NCBI RefSeq assembly: GCF_014295035.1
Contig: NZ_CP060404.1
Location: 5,492,501-5,556,500, forward strand
Source: Streptomyces buecherae
GTDB taxonomy: Bacteria; Actinomycetota; Actinomycetes; Streptomycetales; Streptomycetaceae
Direction of reading: 5' to 3'
Length of the DNA: 64,000 nucleotides
Position numbers and translations under genes: made by a program. How positions within the stretch are numbered: position 1 is the stretch's first letter; each line of letters opens with the position of its first letter. The notes beneath the pieces are model-generated. The model was not told the origin of the DNA, did no database searches, and saw only the letters and a list, made by a program, of their open reading frames with translations. Shown here piece after piece: positions 28,551-38,126 of the stretch.

Positions 28551-29810
28551 ATGACGGACGGCAAGCGCCGCAAGGGCCTCGTGGCCGTGGCTGCGCTGCT
28601 CGGCGGCGTACTGACCCTCTCCGCCTGTGGCGGGGACGACGGTGGCGACGGCGGCGGTGGCGACAAGGAGAAGCCGGGCAAGTCGCAGGCCCAGGTGGAC
28701 AAGGCCGCGGCGGAGGACGCGTCCGACGCGCACATCAAGATCACGCCGAAGGACGGCGCCGACAACGCCGGCATCAACAGTGACGCCAAGGTCACCGTGA
28801 GTGGCGGCAAGCTGTCCGAGGTCACCATGACCAGCGCCGCGGGGACCGAGGTTCCCGGCGTGATATCCCCGGACGGCACCTCCTGGAAGCCGAGCGGGCA
28901 GCTTGAGCGCTCGACCGTGTACAAGATCAAGGCGACCGCGCAGGACTCCGAGGGCCGCAAGGCCACGGAGAACACGTCCTTCACGACCGTCTCCCCGAGC
29001 AACAGCTTCATCGGCAACTTCACGCCCGAGGACGGCTCGACGGTCGGCGTCGGCATGCCCGTGTCGATCACCTTCGACAAGCCCGTGACGAACAAGAAGG
29101 ACGTGCAGTCCGCGATCAACGTCACGAGCACCGGTGGCCAGGAGATCGTCGGCCACTGGTTCAGCGCCAACCGCCTCGACTTCCGGCCCAAGGAGTACTG
29201 GAAGGCCGGGTCCGAGGTGACGATGAAGATGAAGCTCGACGGCGTCGAGGCGTCCAACGGCGTCAAGGGCGTCCAGGACAAGACCGTCAGCTTCAAGATC
29301 GGCCGCTCGCAGGTCAGCACGGTGGACGCGAAGACCAAGCGGATGACCGTGGTCCGCGACGGCAAGAAGATCAAGGACATCCCGATCTCCGCGGGCAGCG
29401 CCGAGAACCCGACCTACAACGGCCAGATGGTGATCTCCGAGAAGTTCAAGGAGACCCGGATGGACGGCTCGACCGTCGGCTTCACCGGCAAGGACGGCAA
29501 GGGCGAGTACGACATCAAGGACGTGCCGCACGCCATGCGGCTGTCCACGTCGGGCACCTTCATCCACGGCAACTACTGGGGCTCCGACTCGATCTTCGGC
29601 GCCGCCAACACCAGCCACGGCTGCATCGGCCTGAACGACGCCAAGGGCGCGGGCGACCCCTCGCAGGACGGCGCCTGGTTCTACGAGCAGACCATCCTCG
29701 GCGACGTCGTCGTGATGAAGAACTCCCCGGACAAGACCATCAAGCCGGACAACGGGCTCAACGGCTGGAACATGGACTGGAACGAGTGGGTCGCGGGCAG
29801 CGCCGTCTGA
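28551..29810 (+). CDS. Secreted L,D-transpeptidase lipoprotein (YkuD domain)
   Basis: Cross-links or remodels peptidoglycan outside the membrane. The 419-residue product has a lipoprotein signal peptide with lipobox LSAC, a Gly/Asp/Lys-rich linker, and two Ig-like beta domains (about 55-270) as in mycobacterial LdtMt2. The YkuD domain has its catalytic region in FIHGNYWGSD and the cysteine in TSHGCIGLND. The ATG at 28551 is preferred over the one five codons upstream because GGAGAAG then lies about 7 nt before it. A terminator with T-tract separates it from the preceding gene. Confidence 0.94.
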   Translation: MTDGKRRKGLVAVAALLGGVLTLSACGGDDGGDGGGGDKEKPGKSQAQVDKAAAEDASDAHIKITPKDGADNAGINSDAKVTVSGGKLSEVTMTSAAGTEVPGVISPDGTSWKPSGQLERSTVYKIKATAQDSEGRKATENTSFTTVSPSNSFIGNFTPEDGSTVGVGMPVSITFDKPVTNKKDVQSAINVTSTGGQEIVGHWFSANRLDFRPKEYWKAGSEVTMKMKLDGVEASNGVKGVQDKTVSFKIGRSQVSTVDAKTKRMTVVRDGKKIKDIPISAGSAENPTYNGQMVISEKFKETRMDGSTVGFTGKDGKGEYDIKDVPHAMRLSTSGTFIHGNYWGSDSIFGAANTSHGCIGLNDAKGAGDPSQDGAWFYEQTILGDVVVMKNSPDKTIKPDNGLNGWNMDWNEWVAGSAV

Positions 29811-29903
29811 GTTCCCTGTTCATCCCCACCCGCTGAACTCCACCCGGGTCGGCGCCCCCGCGCGCCGACCCACCCCGGGCCGACGGCCCGACCCCCCTCC
29901 CCG

Positions 29904-29946
29904 CCGCCGGGCGGCGATCGGCACCCCGCCGATCGCCGCCCGGCGG
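29904..29946. terminator. Long terminator hairpin after the L,D-transpeptidase gene
   Basis: A perfect 19-bp stem (29904-29922 with 29928-29946) around the loop ACCCC, 94 bp after the stop codon. No T-tract. Confidence 0.85.
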
Positions 29947-30185
29947 TCGTCGTATCGCCCCTCGGCGGCGCCGGGAGACGGACCGGCACTCGCCGGGCGC
30001 GGTGGGGCGGTGCGAGCGGCGCGTGGGCGGCCCCAGAGGCGCGAGGGGGCGTACGCGGCGCCCCCAGCGGCCGGGAGCCGGTGGGGGCGCCGCGTGGTGG
30101 AGTGGGGGGAGTGGCGGGACGCGCATGTACGGGCGGGGCGGGCAGGCGGCGGGGCGGGCGGACGTGGCGACGGCAGGAGGCTGTG

Positions 30186-31484
30186 GTGGGTGAGCGCGAG
30201 GAGACGGGCGCGCTGGTGGAGCGGGTGTTGCGGGAGGTGCTGAGCGTGCCGGCCGGCGCCGACGCGGACGCGGTGGACCTGGCGCTGGACGCCGGCGCGT
30301 CCGCCCTCGCCGCCGCGCCCGGCGGCGCCCCGGCGGTCAGCCGCGCGCTGCTGCGCGCCGCGCGCGCCAGCCTCGCCCGGTGCTGGGGGAGCGGCTGGTA
30401 CCCCGCCGACGTGGTGCGACTACTGCGCCGCGAACGCCCGGCCGACCGGGCCGGGTTGGCCCTCGACCTGATCGCCGACGACGCCCGCCGCCACCCGCCG
30501 GCCGAACTGCCCGAGCGCTGGTCGGCCCAACTGCGGGCGCTGGAGGCCCGGGTGTGGTGGGACGGCGGCGCCGCCGGCTACCTGGACGCCCTGGCGGGCC
30601 GGGAGCGGGCCAGCCGCTTCGAGGTGGTGCGCCGCGCCCTCGACGTGCTGCGGTTCGTCGGCCAGTTGCCGCCGCTGACCCCCATCGGCCCGCCGCCCGG
30701 CCCGTACGCCGGCGCGCGCGGCGGCCCGCGCCCCACCGGCGGCGCTCCCGCGCGCGATGCCCGGCGGGGCGCCGATCCGCGCTTCCTGGAGCGGGTGCGG
30801 GCGCTGCTGGCCAAGGCGGAGTCCACGGAGTTCCCCGAGGAGGCCGAGGCGCTCACGGCCAAGGCCCAGCAACTGATGGCCCGGCACAGCATCGACGAGG
30901 CGCTGCTCGCGGCTCCGGACCCGGCACGGCCCGGCGGCCCCGGGGCCCTGGACGACGACGGGCCGCGGGCGTGCCGGATCGGCGTGGAGGGCCCGTACGA
31001 GTCGGCCAAGGCGCTGTTGCTCGACGCGGTGGCCGAGGCGAACCGCTGCCAGGCCGTGTGGTCCGCCGAGTTCGCCTTCTCCACGGTCGTCGGCTACCCC
31101 GCGGACCTGGAACTCGTGGAGTTGCTGCACACCTCGCTGCTGGTACAGGCGACGACCGCGATGCGGCGGGCCGGCGACCGCCACCACGCCGGCGGCCGGG
31201 CCCGGCGCACCCGTGACTTCCGCGAGTCGTTCCTGATCGCCTACGCGGGCCGCATCCGCGAACGGCTGGCGGGCGCCGCCCGGCAGGCCGAGCGGGAGGC
31301 GGCGCACGAGGCGGCGCGGGAGCGGACGGCGGACCCGCTGCCGGTGCTCGCGGCGCGCGAGGTGAGCGTGGGCGACGCGGCCGAGCGGATGTTCCCGCAG
31401 ACCGTCTCGCACCGGCTCAGGGGGCGCGACGCGCACGGCTGGGCCTCGGGCCTCGCGGCGGCCGACGAGGCGCGGCTGCGCTAG
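30186..31484 (+). CDS. DUF2786 domain protein
   Basis: A 432-residue protein of unknown function. The DUF2786 signature is seen at residues about 198-235 (RFLERVRALLAKAESTEFPE, then AKAQQLMARHSIDEALL). An Ala/Arg-rich N-terminal half and a C-terminal half with VEGPYESAKALLLDAVAEAN and SLLVQATTAMRRAG flank it. AGGAGG 5 nt upstream selects the GTG at 30186; another GTG is one codon earlier. DUF2786 proteins occur in bacteria and phages without a fixed context. The 375 bp upstream hold only a terminator and promoter space. Confidence 0.82.
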   Translation: MGEREETGALVERVLREVLSVPAGADADAVDLALDAGASALAAAPGGAPAVSRALLRAARASLARCWGSGWYPADVVRLLRRERPADRAGLALDLIADDARRHPPAELPERWSAQLRALEARVWWDGGAAGYLDALAGRERASRFEVVRRALDVLRFVGQLPPLTPIGPPPGPYAGARGGPRPTGGAPARDARRGADPRFLERVRALLAKAESTEFPEEAEALTAKAQQLMARHSIDEALLAAPDPARPGGPGALDDDGPRACRIGVEGPYESAKALLLDAVAEANRCQAVWSAEFAFSTVVGYPADLELVELLHTSLLVQATTAMRRAGDRHHAGGRARRTRDFRESFLIAYAGRIRERLAGAARQAEREAAHEAARERTADPLPVLAAREVSVGDAAERMFPQTVSHRLRGRDAHGWASGLAAADEARLR

Positions 31485-31486
31485 CC

Positions 31487-31515
31487 GCCCGGGCATCGCG
31501 CTTCGCGCCCCGGGC
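31487..31515. terminator. Hairpin between the DUF2786 gene and the thioesterase gene
   Basis: GCCCGGG/CCCGGGC arms enclose a CGCG/CGCG inner stem, located between two convergent stop codons. Confidence 0.55.
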
Positions 31516-31535
31516 ACCGCTGGCCACCGGCCTGC

Positions 31536-31955
31536 TCAGAGGTCGAGGACCTTCGGGTCGGCGCCGAGGTCGCGCAGCCGGGCGCGCGGGTCGGCCACCA
31601 TGCGGCGCTCGGTGAGGTCGAGCATCCCGACCACGCTCCTGAGTTCGGCGGCGACCGTGCCGTCCCGCTTGGTGATGGTCTGCTCGATGCCGAACGTCTT
31701 CCGCTCGCCCCACACGACCGCGCAGCTCACCTCGACCTCGTCGCCGGCGCGCAGTTCGCGCAGGTACTTGATGGTGGTCTCCAGGTTGACCGGCCCGATG
31801 CCCGCCTCCAGCAGCTTCGCCTGCGTCAGTCCGGCGGCCTGGAACAGGCCCCACCGGGCGTGCTCCGCGTACTGGATGTACACGCTCATGTTGAGGTGTC
31901 CCTGCGAGTCCGTCTCATAGCCACGTACGGTGATCGGCACGGTGATCGGCTGCAT
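31536..31955 (-). CDS. Acyl-CoA thioesterase, hotdog fold (4HBT type)
   Basis: Hydrolyses an acyl-CoA to the free acid. The 139-residue protein shows the 4HBT pattern: TVRGYETDSQGHLN with the catalytic-type aspartate near residue 15, YIQYAEHARWG, the central beta stretch AGDEVEVSCAVV, and TITKRDGTVAAE. The ATG at 31955 is supported by GAGGGG 4 nt upstream; the longer frame adds sequence unlike the family. Substrate unknown. Confidence 0.88.
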   Translation of the reverse strand: MQPITVPITVRGYETDSQGHLNMSVYIQYAEHARWGLFQAAGLTQAKLLEAGIGPVNLETTIKYLRELRAGDEVEVSCAVVWGERKTFGIEQTITKRDGTVAAELRSVVGMLDLTERRMVADPRARLRDLGADPKVLDL

Positions 31956-32184
31956 GGGACCCCTCGTTCGGTTCGCGTCCGCCGGGCCGTCCCGGCCCGA
32001 TCTGCCCGTCCTGCGTGATCGGTTGACCACCCGTGACTATCGCCGGTGCCGGGGCGCGAGGCAAACGCCGGGCGGTGTGGCCCTGCGCACAGCGCCCGGG
32101 CCGCGCGCCCGCGCACGCGCCCCATCCCCCTTGCCTCGTACGCGCCTCCCCGTACGCTCCCGCCATGCCGCCGCCGTCCGGACG

Positions 32185-33687
32185 CTACGCCGTGACCCGG
32201 TCCCCGCCCCCGGCCCGGGCCAGCAGGTGGACGCCGCCCGCGCTGCCGACGTGGGCGTAGCGCGCGGTGGGGTGGAGTTGGCGGGCGTAGTCGACGAGTT
32301 GGTCCGGGGTGCGGCCGTTCGGCTCGTGCAGGGCGATGTAGTCCGGCAGCACGCCGCGGGTGTCGCCGATCCACAGCACCCGGCAGCGCTGCGTGAGGCG
32401 GCTGATCGGCCCTATGTTGGCCTCCACCGTGGCGTCGTCGGGGACGCGGTCGAGCAGGCCCTCCGCCTCGTTGACCCAGGCCGGCTTGCGATAGGTGTCC
32501 GCCTCGGTGAGCCCGGCCATGGGCAGCGCCGTGCACAGCGCGAGGCTCGCGGCGGCGACCGCGGCCGGCAACTGGTCGGCGTAGCCGCGCAGCCATCCGC
32601 GCTGGCTGCGCCGCGAGCGGTGGACCGCGTCCACGAGGGCGAGGAAGACCACCGGCATCAGCACCGCGCTGTAGTGCCAGTCGGTGCCCCAGTAGTGCTC
32701 CTCGTGCGACACGAAGCGCCACCCCAGCGTCGGCAGCGCCACGAGCAGCAGCGGGGAGCGCAGCGCGAGCAGCCCCGTGGTGGGCACCAGGACCCAGGCC
32801 AGCGTGCGCAGCGCCGTCTCCAACGGGATGGTGGGGGCCGGGCCGCCACCCTCGGCGTCGATCTTGTTCCAGTAGTCGTACGAGCCGCTGGTGTTGAACT
32901 CCGGGATCACCACGCTGAGCGCGAACGCCGAGGCCAGCACGCCGAATCCGATCAGGCCAAGCGCCAGCGGCGCCACCTTCTCGTGCGCGCGGCGCCCACG
33001 CAGGAACAGCACCACGCCGATCGCCGCGACCGTGGCCCCGAGGTCCTCCTTGACCAGCACCAGCGGCGCCGCCCAGCACGCCGCCGCCAGCCAGCGCTCA
33101 CGCAGCAGCGCCTCAAGGGCGAAGGCGATCAGCGGGACGGCGAAGCAGATCTCGTGGAAGTCGAAGTCCACGGCCCGCTGCACGCCCCACGAGACGCCGT
33201 ACGCGATGCCGACGGCCAGACCCCGGCGGCGGCCGAGCAGGCGCGCCGCGACCCGGGTGACCGGCACGGCCGAGACCGCGAACAGCACGGCCTGCGCCAC
33301 CAGCAGCGTCACCGGGCTGGGGAAGACCCGGTAGAACGGCGCGAGCAGCGCGGTGACCGGGCTGAAGTGGTCCCCGAGCACGTTGGTGCCCGGCCCCTTG
33401 AGGTCGACGATGGGCGCCTGGAAGTGCGCGTACGAGCGCACCGCCTGCTCGAATATCCCCAGGTCCCAGGACATCGACGCGAACCGGCGGTAGCGGGTGA
33501 CCGACAGCGTCGCGTACGCCACGAACAGCGCGGCGGCCAGCCAGTACGGGTCGCACCTGGCCTCCCGCAGCCGCCGCGCGGAGCGCCGCAGTCGGTGCCC
33601 GGCGGGCCGCGCGTCGGCGGCGTCGTCGGGGGAGCCGTCGGGCACCGCCGACTCGGCTGAGGCGGCGACGGAGGGGGCCGAATCCAT
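32185..33687 (-). CDS. DUF2079 polytopic membrane protein
   Basis: A 500-residue integral membrane protein of DUF2079, a relative of GT-C glycosyltransferases. After a cytoplasmic Arg-rich N-terminus there are about nine to ten hydrophobic helices. The family segment SWDLGIFEQAVRSYA with an acidic Asp-Leu-Gly is near residue 75. Conserved GPGTNVLGDHFSPV and DFDFHEICFAVPL follow, and the soluble C-terminal domain is about 410-500. The acceptor sugar or lipid is unknown. It is divergent from the secreted HNH nuclease gene. Confidence 0.85.
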   Translation of the reverse strand: MDSAPSVAASAESAVPDGSPDDAADARPAGHRLRRSARRLREARCDPYWLAAALFVAYATLSVTRYRRFASMSWDLGIFEQAVRSYAHFQAPIVDLKGPGTNVLGDHFSPVTALLAPFYRVFPSPVTLLVAQAVLFAVSAVPVTRVAARLLGRRRGLAVGIAYGVSWGVQRAVDFDFHEICFAVPLIAFALEALLRERWLAAACWAAPLVLVKEDLGATVAAIGVVLFLRGRRAHEKVAPLALGLIGFGVLASAFALSVVIPEFNTSGSYDYWNKIDAEGGGPAPTIPLETALRTLAWVLVPTTGLLALRSPLLLVALPTLGWRFVSHEEHYWGTDWHYSAVLMPVVFLALVDAVHRSRRSQRGWLRGYADQLPAAVAAASLALCTALPMAGLTEADTYRKPAWVNEAEGLLDRVPDDATVEANIGPISRLTQRCRVLWIGDTRGVLPDYIALHEPNGRTPDQLVDYARQLHPTARYAHVGSAGGVHLLARAGGGDRVTA

Positions 33688-33941
33688 GGTGCGGTCCTTT
33701 GGCTGCGAGCGGCGGTGACGGTGCGCGGCGACGGTGCGCGGTGCCTGCGCGCGGGGACGAAGGAGCCCACCCCCGCCGCAAAGATACGCGAATCGGACCC
33801 GCTGCCAGCAGGGGTCTCACCGGCCCGGGCCACGGTCCGCGCCGATCGCGTCGCTCCCGCCCCCTCGCGCCGCGACAGCCCGTACCGTGATGCCGCCCCA
33901 CGGCACATCCCCGCCCGCGCCTGACGAACGGACAGCACCCC

Positions 33942-34670
33942 GTGATACGCGCCCGCCGCACCGCCCTGCCCGCCGCGGCCCTCGCCGCGCTGCTCGCGCT
34001 CACCGGCTGCTCGCCCGACCAGGACGGGTCGGACAAGGGCGGGTCGCCGAGCGGCGGTCCCGCGCCGAGCGCCGGCACGGCCAGCGCGCTGCGGGCCCTG
34101 GACGAGTTGGCGGTCAAGGGCCGCGCGCCCAGGACCGGGTACGAGCGCGGCGAGTTCGGCCGGGCGTGGACCGACAGCGACCGCAACGGGTGCGGCACCC
34201 GCGACGACATACTCCGGCGCGACCTGGAGGACGTGCGGTTCCGCGACGGCAAGTGCGTCGTCGTCGCCGGCACCCTGGTGAGCGACCCGTACACCGGTCG
34301 CGACGTCGCCTACCGGCGGGGCCGCAGCAAGGTGGACATCGACCACGTCGTCGCGCTGTCGGACGCCTGGCAGAAGGGCGCCGGCCGGTGGCCGCGCGGC
34401 AAGCGGGTCGCCTTCGCCAACGACCCGCTCAACCTGATCGCGGTCGAGGCGTCGGCCAACCGACGCAAGAGCGACGGCGACGCCGCGACCTGGCTGCCCG
34501 CCAACACCGGCTACCGCTGCCCGTACGTGGCGCGGCAGGTCGCGGTGAAGAAGAAGTACGGGGTGTGGGTCACGCGCGCCGAGAAGGACGCGATGGCCCG
34601 GGTGCTGCGCGGCTGCCCGCGGACGGCCCTGCCGGTCGGCACCGCCCCCACCGACGCCCCGGGCCGCTGA
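33942..34670 (+). CDS. Secreted lipoprotein HNH-type nuclease (GmrSD/DUF1524-like)
   Basis: A 242-residue protein with a lipoprotein signal peptide (AALLALTGCS) and a DUF1524-type HNH nuclease core. The core reads DIDHVVALSDAWQKGA (metal His), then NDPLNLIAVEASANRRKSD with the Asn/His-equivalent residues. Cysteines in NGCGT, GKCVV, YRCPY and RGCPR probably form two disulphides, fitting an extracellular enzyme. Streptomyces export such nucleases, probably for DNA scavenging or programmed degradation. The start is the GTG at 33942. Confidence 0.88.
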   Translation: MIRARRTALPAAALAALLALTGCSPDQDGSDKGGSPSGGPAPSAGTASALRALDELAVKGRAPRTGYERGEFGRAWTDSDRNGCGTRDDILRRDLEDVRFRDGKCVVVAGTLVSDPYTGRDVAYRRGRSKVDIDHVVALSDAWQKGAGRWPRGKRVAFANDPLNLIAVEASANRRKSDGDAATWLPANTGYRCPYVARQVAVKKKYGVWVTRAEKDAMARVLRGCPRTALPVGTAPTDAPGR

Positions 34671-34960
34671 GCCGGCGGGCCGGCCGGGCCGGGGCGGACG
34701 GGGCACTGGCCGACGCGGCGGGGCGCTGGGCCGGCGGGCCGGCCGGGGCGGGGCGAGGGGTGGGCGCGCGGGCGGTGATCCGTCCGCTAATTCGCCCGTA
34801 CGTCCCGCTCGCGCATCCCAACCGAACACGAATCGTTGGTCGAACTGGTGGCTACCGCCGCTGCGACTCCTTACCATCGATCAACGCCAGGTCGATGCGC
34901 ACACCCCTGGAGGGGTTCCGCCCGCCCCTCCTCAGGTCTTGAACCTTGCCGGGAGGCTCC

Positions 34961-35605
34961 ATGCTGCGTTCGCTTCGAAGCCCCAGGACCGCGCGGGGCC
35001 GTAGGCCCGCGCTCGCCGTCTCCGCCGTGGCACTGCTCGGCACGGTGCCGCTGCTCACCGGCTGCGGAAGCGACGCGCACCCCGGGGCGGCGGCCGTCGT
35101 GGACGGTGACCGGATCACCGTCTCGCAGCTCCAGTCGCAGGTCAGGGACGTACGGGACGCCCAGCGTGACTCCCCGCAGGCCACCGAGCTGATCGCGCGG
35201 TCCGGGCAGCTCAGCCGGGACACCCTGATCCGCATGATCCACACCAGGGTGGTGGAGCGCGCGGCCAAGGACAACGGCGTCAGCGTCACGCCGCGCGAGG
35301 TGCAGCAGGAGGTCAAGCGGGCCGAGAACCGGCCGGGCGGCGCCAAGGCGCTGCGCACCGTCTTCCTCGAGCAGGGCATCGCCCCGCGGCAGATCAACGC
35401 CACGATGCGGGTCGAGCTGCTGCGCATGAAGCTGATCCAGGAACTCGGCGAGGGCCCGGCCGTGACCGCCTTCCAGTCCACCTCCAAGCGCCTGGGCATC
35501 GACGTGAACCCGCGCTACGGCAGTTGGGACAGCCTGCAGGGCAGGGCCGTGCCGACCAAGGAACCGTGGATCAATCTCAACGAGCCGGAGCGGCGCCCGG
35601 CGTAG
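34961..35605 (+). CDS. SurA N-terminal-domain lipoprotein
   Basis: A 214-residue exported protein with lipobox LLTGCG. The SurA_N fold follows: VVDGDRITVSQLQSQVRDV at about 40-60, RDTLIRMIHTRVVERAAKD, and the helical QEVKRAENRPGGAKALRTVF stretch. The peptidyl-prolyl isomerase (parvulin) domain seen in full SurA/PrsA proteins is absent, so it is probably a chaperone only. GGGAGG 7 nt upstream favours the ATG at 34961. It comes 32 bp before mazG on the same strand and may be co-transcribed. Confidence 0.85.
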   Translation: MLRSLRSPRTARGRRPALAVSAVALLGTVPLLTGCGSDAHPGAAAVVDGDRITVSQLQSQVRDVRDAQRDSPQATELIARSGQLSRDTLIRMIHTRVVERAAKDNGVSVTPREVQQEVKRAENRPGGAKALRTVFLEQGIAPRQINATMRVELLRMKLIQELGEGPAVTAFQSTSKRLGIDVNPRYGSWDSLQGRAVPTKEPWINLNEPERRPA

Positions 35606-35636
35606 TCGGCCCCGGCGGGTGGGTTACGTTCGAGGG

Positions 35637-36716
35637 GTGAACGCTCCTCGAACGTCGGCCCCCCAGGCCGCCCCCGGCACCGGCCGACTCGTCCTGCTCA
35701 CCACCACCCACCGGGTCGCGCCGGGCCTGCTGTCCTGGCCCGCGTGGCAGACGCTGCGCGCGGCGGACCGGGTGCTGTGCGCCGACGCGGACCACCCCCA
35801 ACTCCCGTACCTGCGGGACGCGGGGATCGACGTCGAGATCACCGAGGCCGACGCCCGCGCCCTGGTGGCGTACTGCGTCGCCGACGCCGCTGCCGATGGT
35901 GGCGCCGATGGCGGGGCGGAGGCGGCTGCCGGCGGGCGCACCGTCGTGGTGGTGACCTCGGCCGCCGGCGAGTCCGCCCTCACCAACGAGCTGGCCGCCC
36001 TCGCCGGCTCCGGCCGCGCCGCCGTGCCCGACCTGGAGCTGCTGCCCGGCTCGTACGACCTGCCCGGGGCGCGCCTCCTCGACCTGGTGCAGATCATGGA
36101 CCAGATCCGGCTCGCCTGCCCGTGGAGCAGCCAGCGCACCCACCAGGACCTGGCCAAGTACGGCATCGAGGAGGCGTACGAGCTGGTCGAGGCCATCGAG
36201 GCCGGGGACCGCGACGAGCTGCGCGAGGAACTCGGCGACGTGCTGCTCCAGGTCGTCTTCCACGCCCGTATCGCGCAGGAGGACCCGGCGGAGCCGTTCG
36301 GCATCGACGACGTCGCGGCCACCATCGTGGACAAGCTGATCCGCCGCCACCCGCACCTCTTCGGCAACGCGAGCGCGCGCACGCCCGAGGAGGTCAAGGA
36401 GCTGTGGCTGCGGACGAAGGCGGTCGAGAAGCAGCGGACCTCGGTCACGGAGGGCGTCCCGCTCGGCCAGCCCGCGCTGGCGCTGGCCGCCAAGCTCGCG
36501 CTGCGGGCCCGTAAGGCCGGCATCTCCGCGCTCCCCGACGGCCCCGGGGTCGGTTACGAGCTGCTGGCGCTCGCGGCCCGCGCCGAGGCGGCGGGCACCG
36601 ACCCCGAGACGGCGCTGCGGGCCGCCGCGCGCACCTACCGGGACGCCATCCGCGCGGCGGAGGAGTCCGACGCGCAGGCGTCGGGCGCCATGGGAGCCGG
36701 GGAGTCGGCCGAGTAG
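35637..36716 (+). CDS. mazG: Nucleoside triphosphate pyrophosphohydrolase MazG with N-terminal extension
   Basis: Hydrolyses (d)NTPs to monophosphates, removing faulty nucleotides. The C-terminal MazG core starts at about residue 150 (IMDQIRLACPWSSQRTHQDL). It carries the acidic metal motif EEAYELVEAIEAGDRDELREELGDVLLQVVFHA in two stretches (EEAYE and EELGD), then IRRHPHLF. The N-terminal 130 residues (LLTTTHRVAPGLLSWPAW onward) look like a degenerate tetrapyrrole methylase domain, as in other actinobacterial MazG. TACGTT ends 6 bp before the GTG start, so the message may be leaderless. Confidence 0.92.
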   Translation: MNAPRTSAPQAAPGTGRLVLLTTTHRVAPGLLSWPAWQTLRAADRVLCADADHPQLPYLRDAGIDVEITEADARALVAYCVADAAADGGADGGAEAAAGGRTVVVVTSAAGESALTNELAALAGSGRAAVPDLELLPGSYDLPGARLLDLVQIMDQIRLACPWSSQRTHQDLAKYGIEEAYELVEAIEAGDRDELREELGDVLLQVVFHARIAQEDPAEPFGIDDVAATIVDKLIRRHPHLFGNASARTPEEVKELWLRTKAVEKQRTSVTEGVPLGQPALALAAKLALRARKAGISALPDGPGVGYELLALAARAEAAGTDPETALRAAARTYRDAIRAAEESDAQASGAMGAGESAE

Positions 36717-36746
36717 CCGCCGCCCGGGCCCGCGCGGCACGGCTCG

Positions 36747-38126
36747 CTACGCGGCCGGCGGCGCGGGCCGGGGCGCGCGCGGGGCCGCGAGGAGCAGCGC
36801 GCCCGCCGCGAGGACCGCACCCGCCACACAGGTCGCCGGCCAGCCGCCCGTGGCCCACATGCCCGACGTGATCGCCGAGCCCGCCGCGCCGCCGGCGAAG
36901 TAGCTGCTCATGTAGGCGGAGTTGAGCCGGTTACGGGCCTCGGGGCGCACCGCGTACACCAGGTTCTGGCTGCTGATGTGGACGCCCTGCACGGCCAGGT
37001 CCAGGGTCAGCACGCCGAGCAGCAGCGCGGCCACCGCCCACGGGCCGCCGGGACCAGCGGCGAGCAGCGGGCCCCAGGACAGCAGCAACAGCAGCGCGCC
37101 GACGCGACTCACCTGGTGGGCCAGGCCGCGGTCGGCCAGCCGGCCGCTGATCGAGGCGACGAGGGAGCTGGCCGCCCCCACCAGGCCGAGGAGTCCGATC
37201 GCCGAGTCGGACCAGCGGTAGTCGGGCCCCGAGAGCAGGAAGGTCATCGCGGTCCACAGGACGCTGAACGAGCCGAACGTCAGCGCCCCGATCGCCGCCC
37301 GCCGCCGCAGCACCGGCTCCTGCCCGAGCAGCGCGGCCGTCGAGCGCAGCAGCGCCGGGTAGCGGAGCGTGGAGGTGGGCCGCAGCCTGGGCAGGTAGCG
37401 GTGGAGCAGCACCGCGAGGACCGCCATCAGGGTGGCGTTGACCCAGTAGACGGTGCGCCAGCCGCCGAGGTCGGCCAGTACGCCGGCCGCCGTGCGGGCC
37501 AGCAGGATGCCGAGCAGCAGCCCCGACATGACGGTGCCCACGGTGCGCCCGCGCTCGTGCGGCGCGGCGAGGGTGGCCGCGTACGGGACGACGACCTGGG
37601 CCGCGACCGAGGTGAAGCCGGTCAGGGCGGTGCCGACGAGGAGCAGGGCGCCGCTCGGGGCGCTGGCGGTGACGGTGAGGAAGGCGGCGGTGGCCGCGGT
37701 GAGGCCGACCGCGAGCCGCCGCCGCTCGACCAGGTCGCCGAGCGGGACCAGCAACACCAGGCCGAGCCCGTAGCCCACCTGGGCCACCGTGACCACGAGC
37801 GCGGCCAGCGAGGAGCCGAGGCCCAGGTCGCCGCCGATGGTGTCGAGGAGGGGCTGGGCGAAGTAGTTGCCCGCCACGGACAGGCCGGCCGCCACCGACA
37901 TCAGCAGCAACAGGCCACGCCCGATGCCCGGCGCCTGCGCCGCCGGCTCGGCGCCGCCCGCCACGCCGTCGCCTCCCTCGGCCGCGTCCCGCACGGCGCC
38001 TCCCGTCCCGGCCGCCCGCGACCCGTTCGCGCGCGGTCCGCTCTCCCGCGACCCGGTCGCGTCCGGCGCGTCCGCGCCCGGCGCCGTCTCGCGTACGCCG
38101 TCGTCCCGCATGTTCTCCTCCGCCAT
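36747..38126 (-). CDS. MFS transporter (drug efflux type)
   Basis: A 459-residue major-facilitator protein. A disordered Ala/Gly/Glu N-terminus of about 75 residues is followed by twelve hydrophobic segments. The motif-A loop after helix 2 is GDLVERRRLAVG, and the corresponding loop of the second half is GRLADRGLAHQ. YFAQPLLDTIGGDLG at helix 1 is typical of the YnfM/AraJ-like set. Export of a small molecule by proton antiport is likely; the substrate is unknown. The ATG at 38126 is chosen by the conserved beginning MAEENMRDD. Convergent with mazG. Confidence 0.88.
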   Translation of the reverse strand: MAEENMRDDGVRETAPGADAPDATGSRESGPRANGSRAAGTGGAVRDAAEGGDGVAGGAEPAAQAPGIGRGLLLLMSVAAGLSVAGNYFAQPLLDTIGGDLGLGSSLAALVVTVAQVGYGLGLVLLVPLGDLVERRRLAVGLTAATAAFLTVTASAPSGALLLVGTALTGFTSVAAQVVVPYAATLAAPHERGRTVGTVMSGLLLGILLARTAAGVLADLGGWRTVYWVNATLMAVLAVLLHRYLPRLRPTSTLRYPALLRSTAALLGQEPVLRRRAAIGALTFGSFSVLWTAMTFLLSGPDYRWSDSAIGLLGLVGAASSLVASISGRLADRGLAHQVSRVGALLLLLSWGPLLAAGPGGPWAVAALLLGVLTLDLAVQGVHISSQNLVYAVRPEARNRLNSAYMSSYFAGGAAGSAITSGMWATGGWPATCVAGAVLAAGALLLAAPRAPRPAPPAA

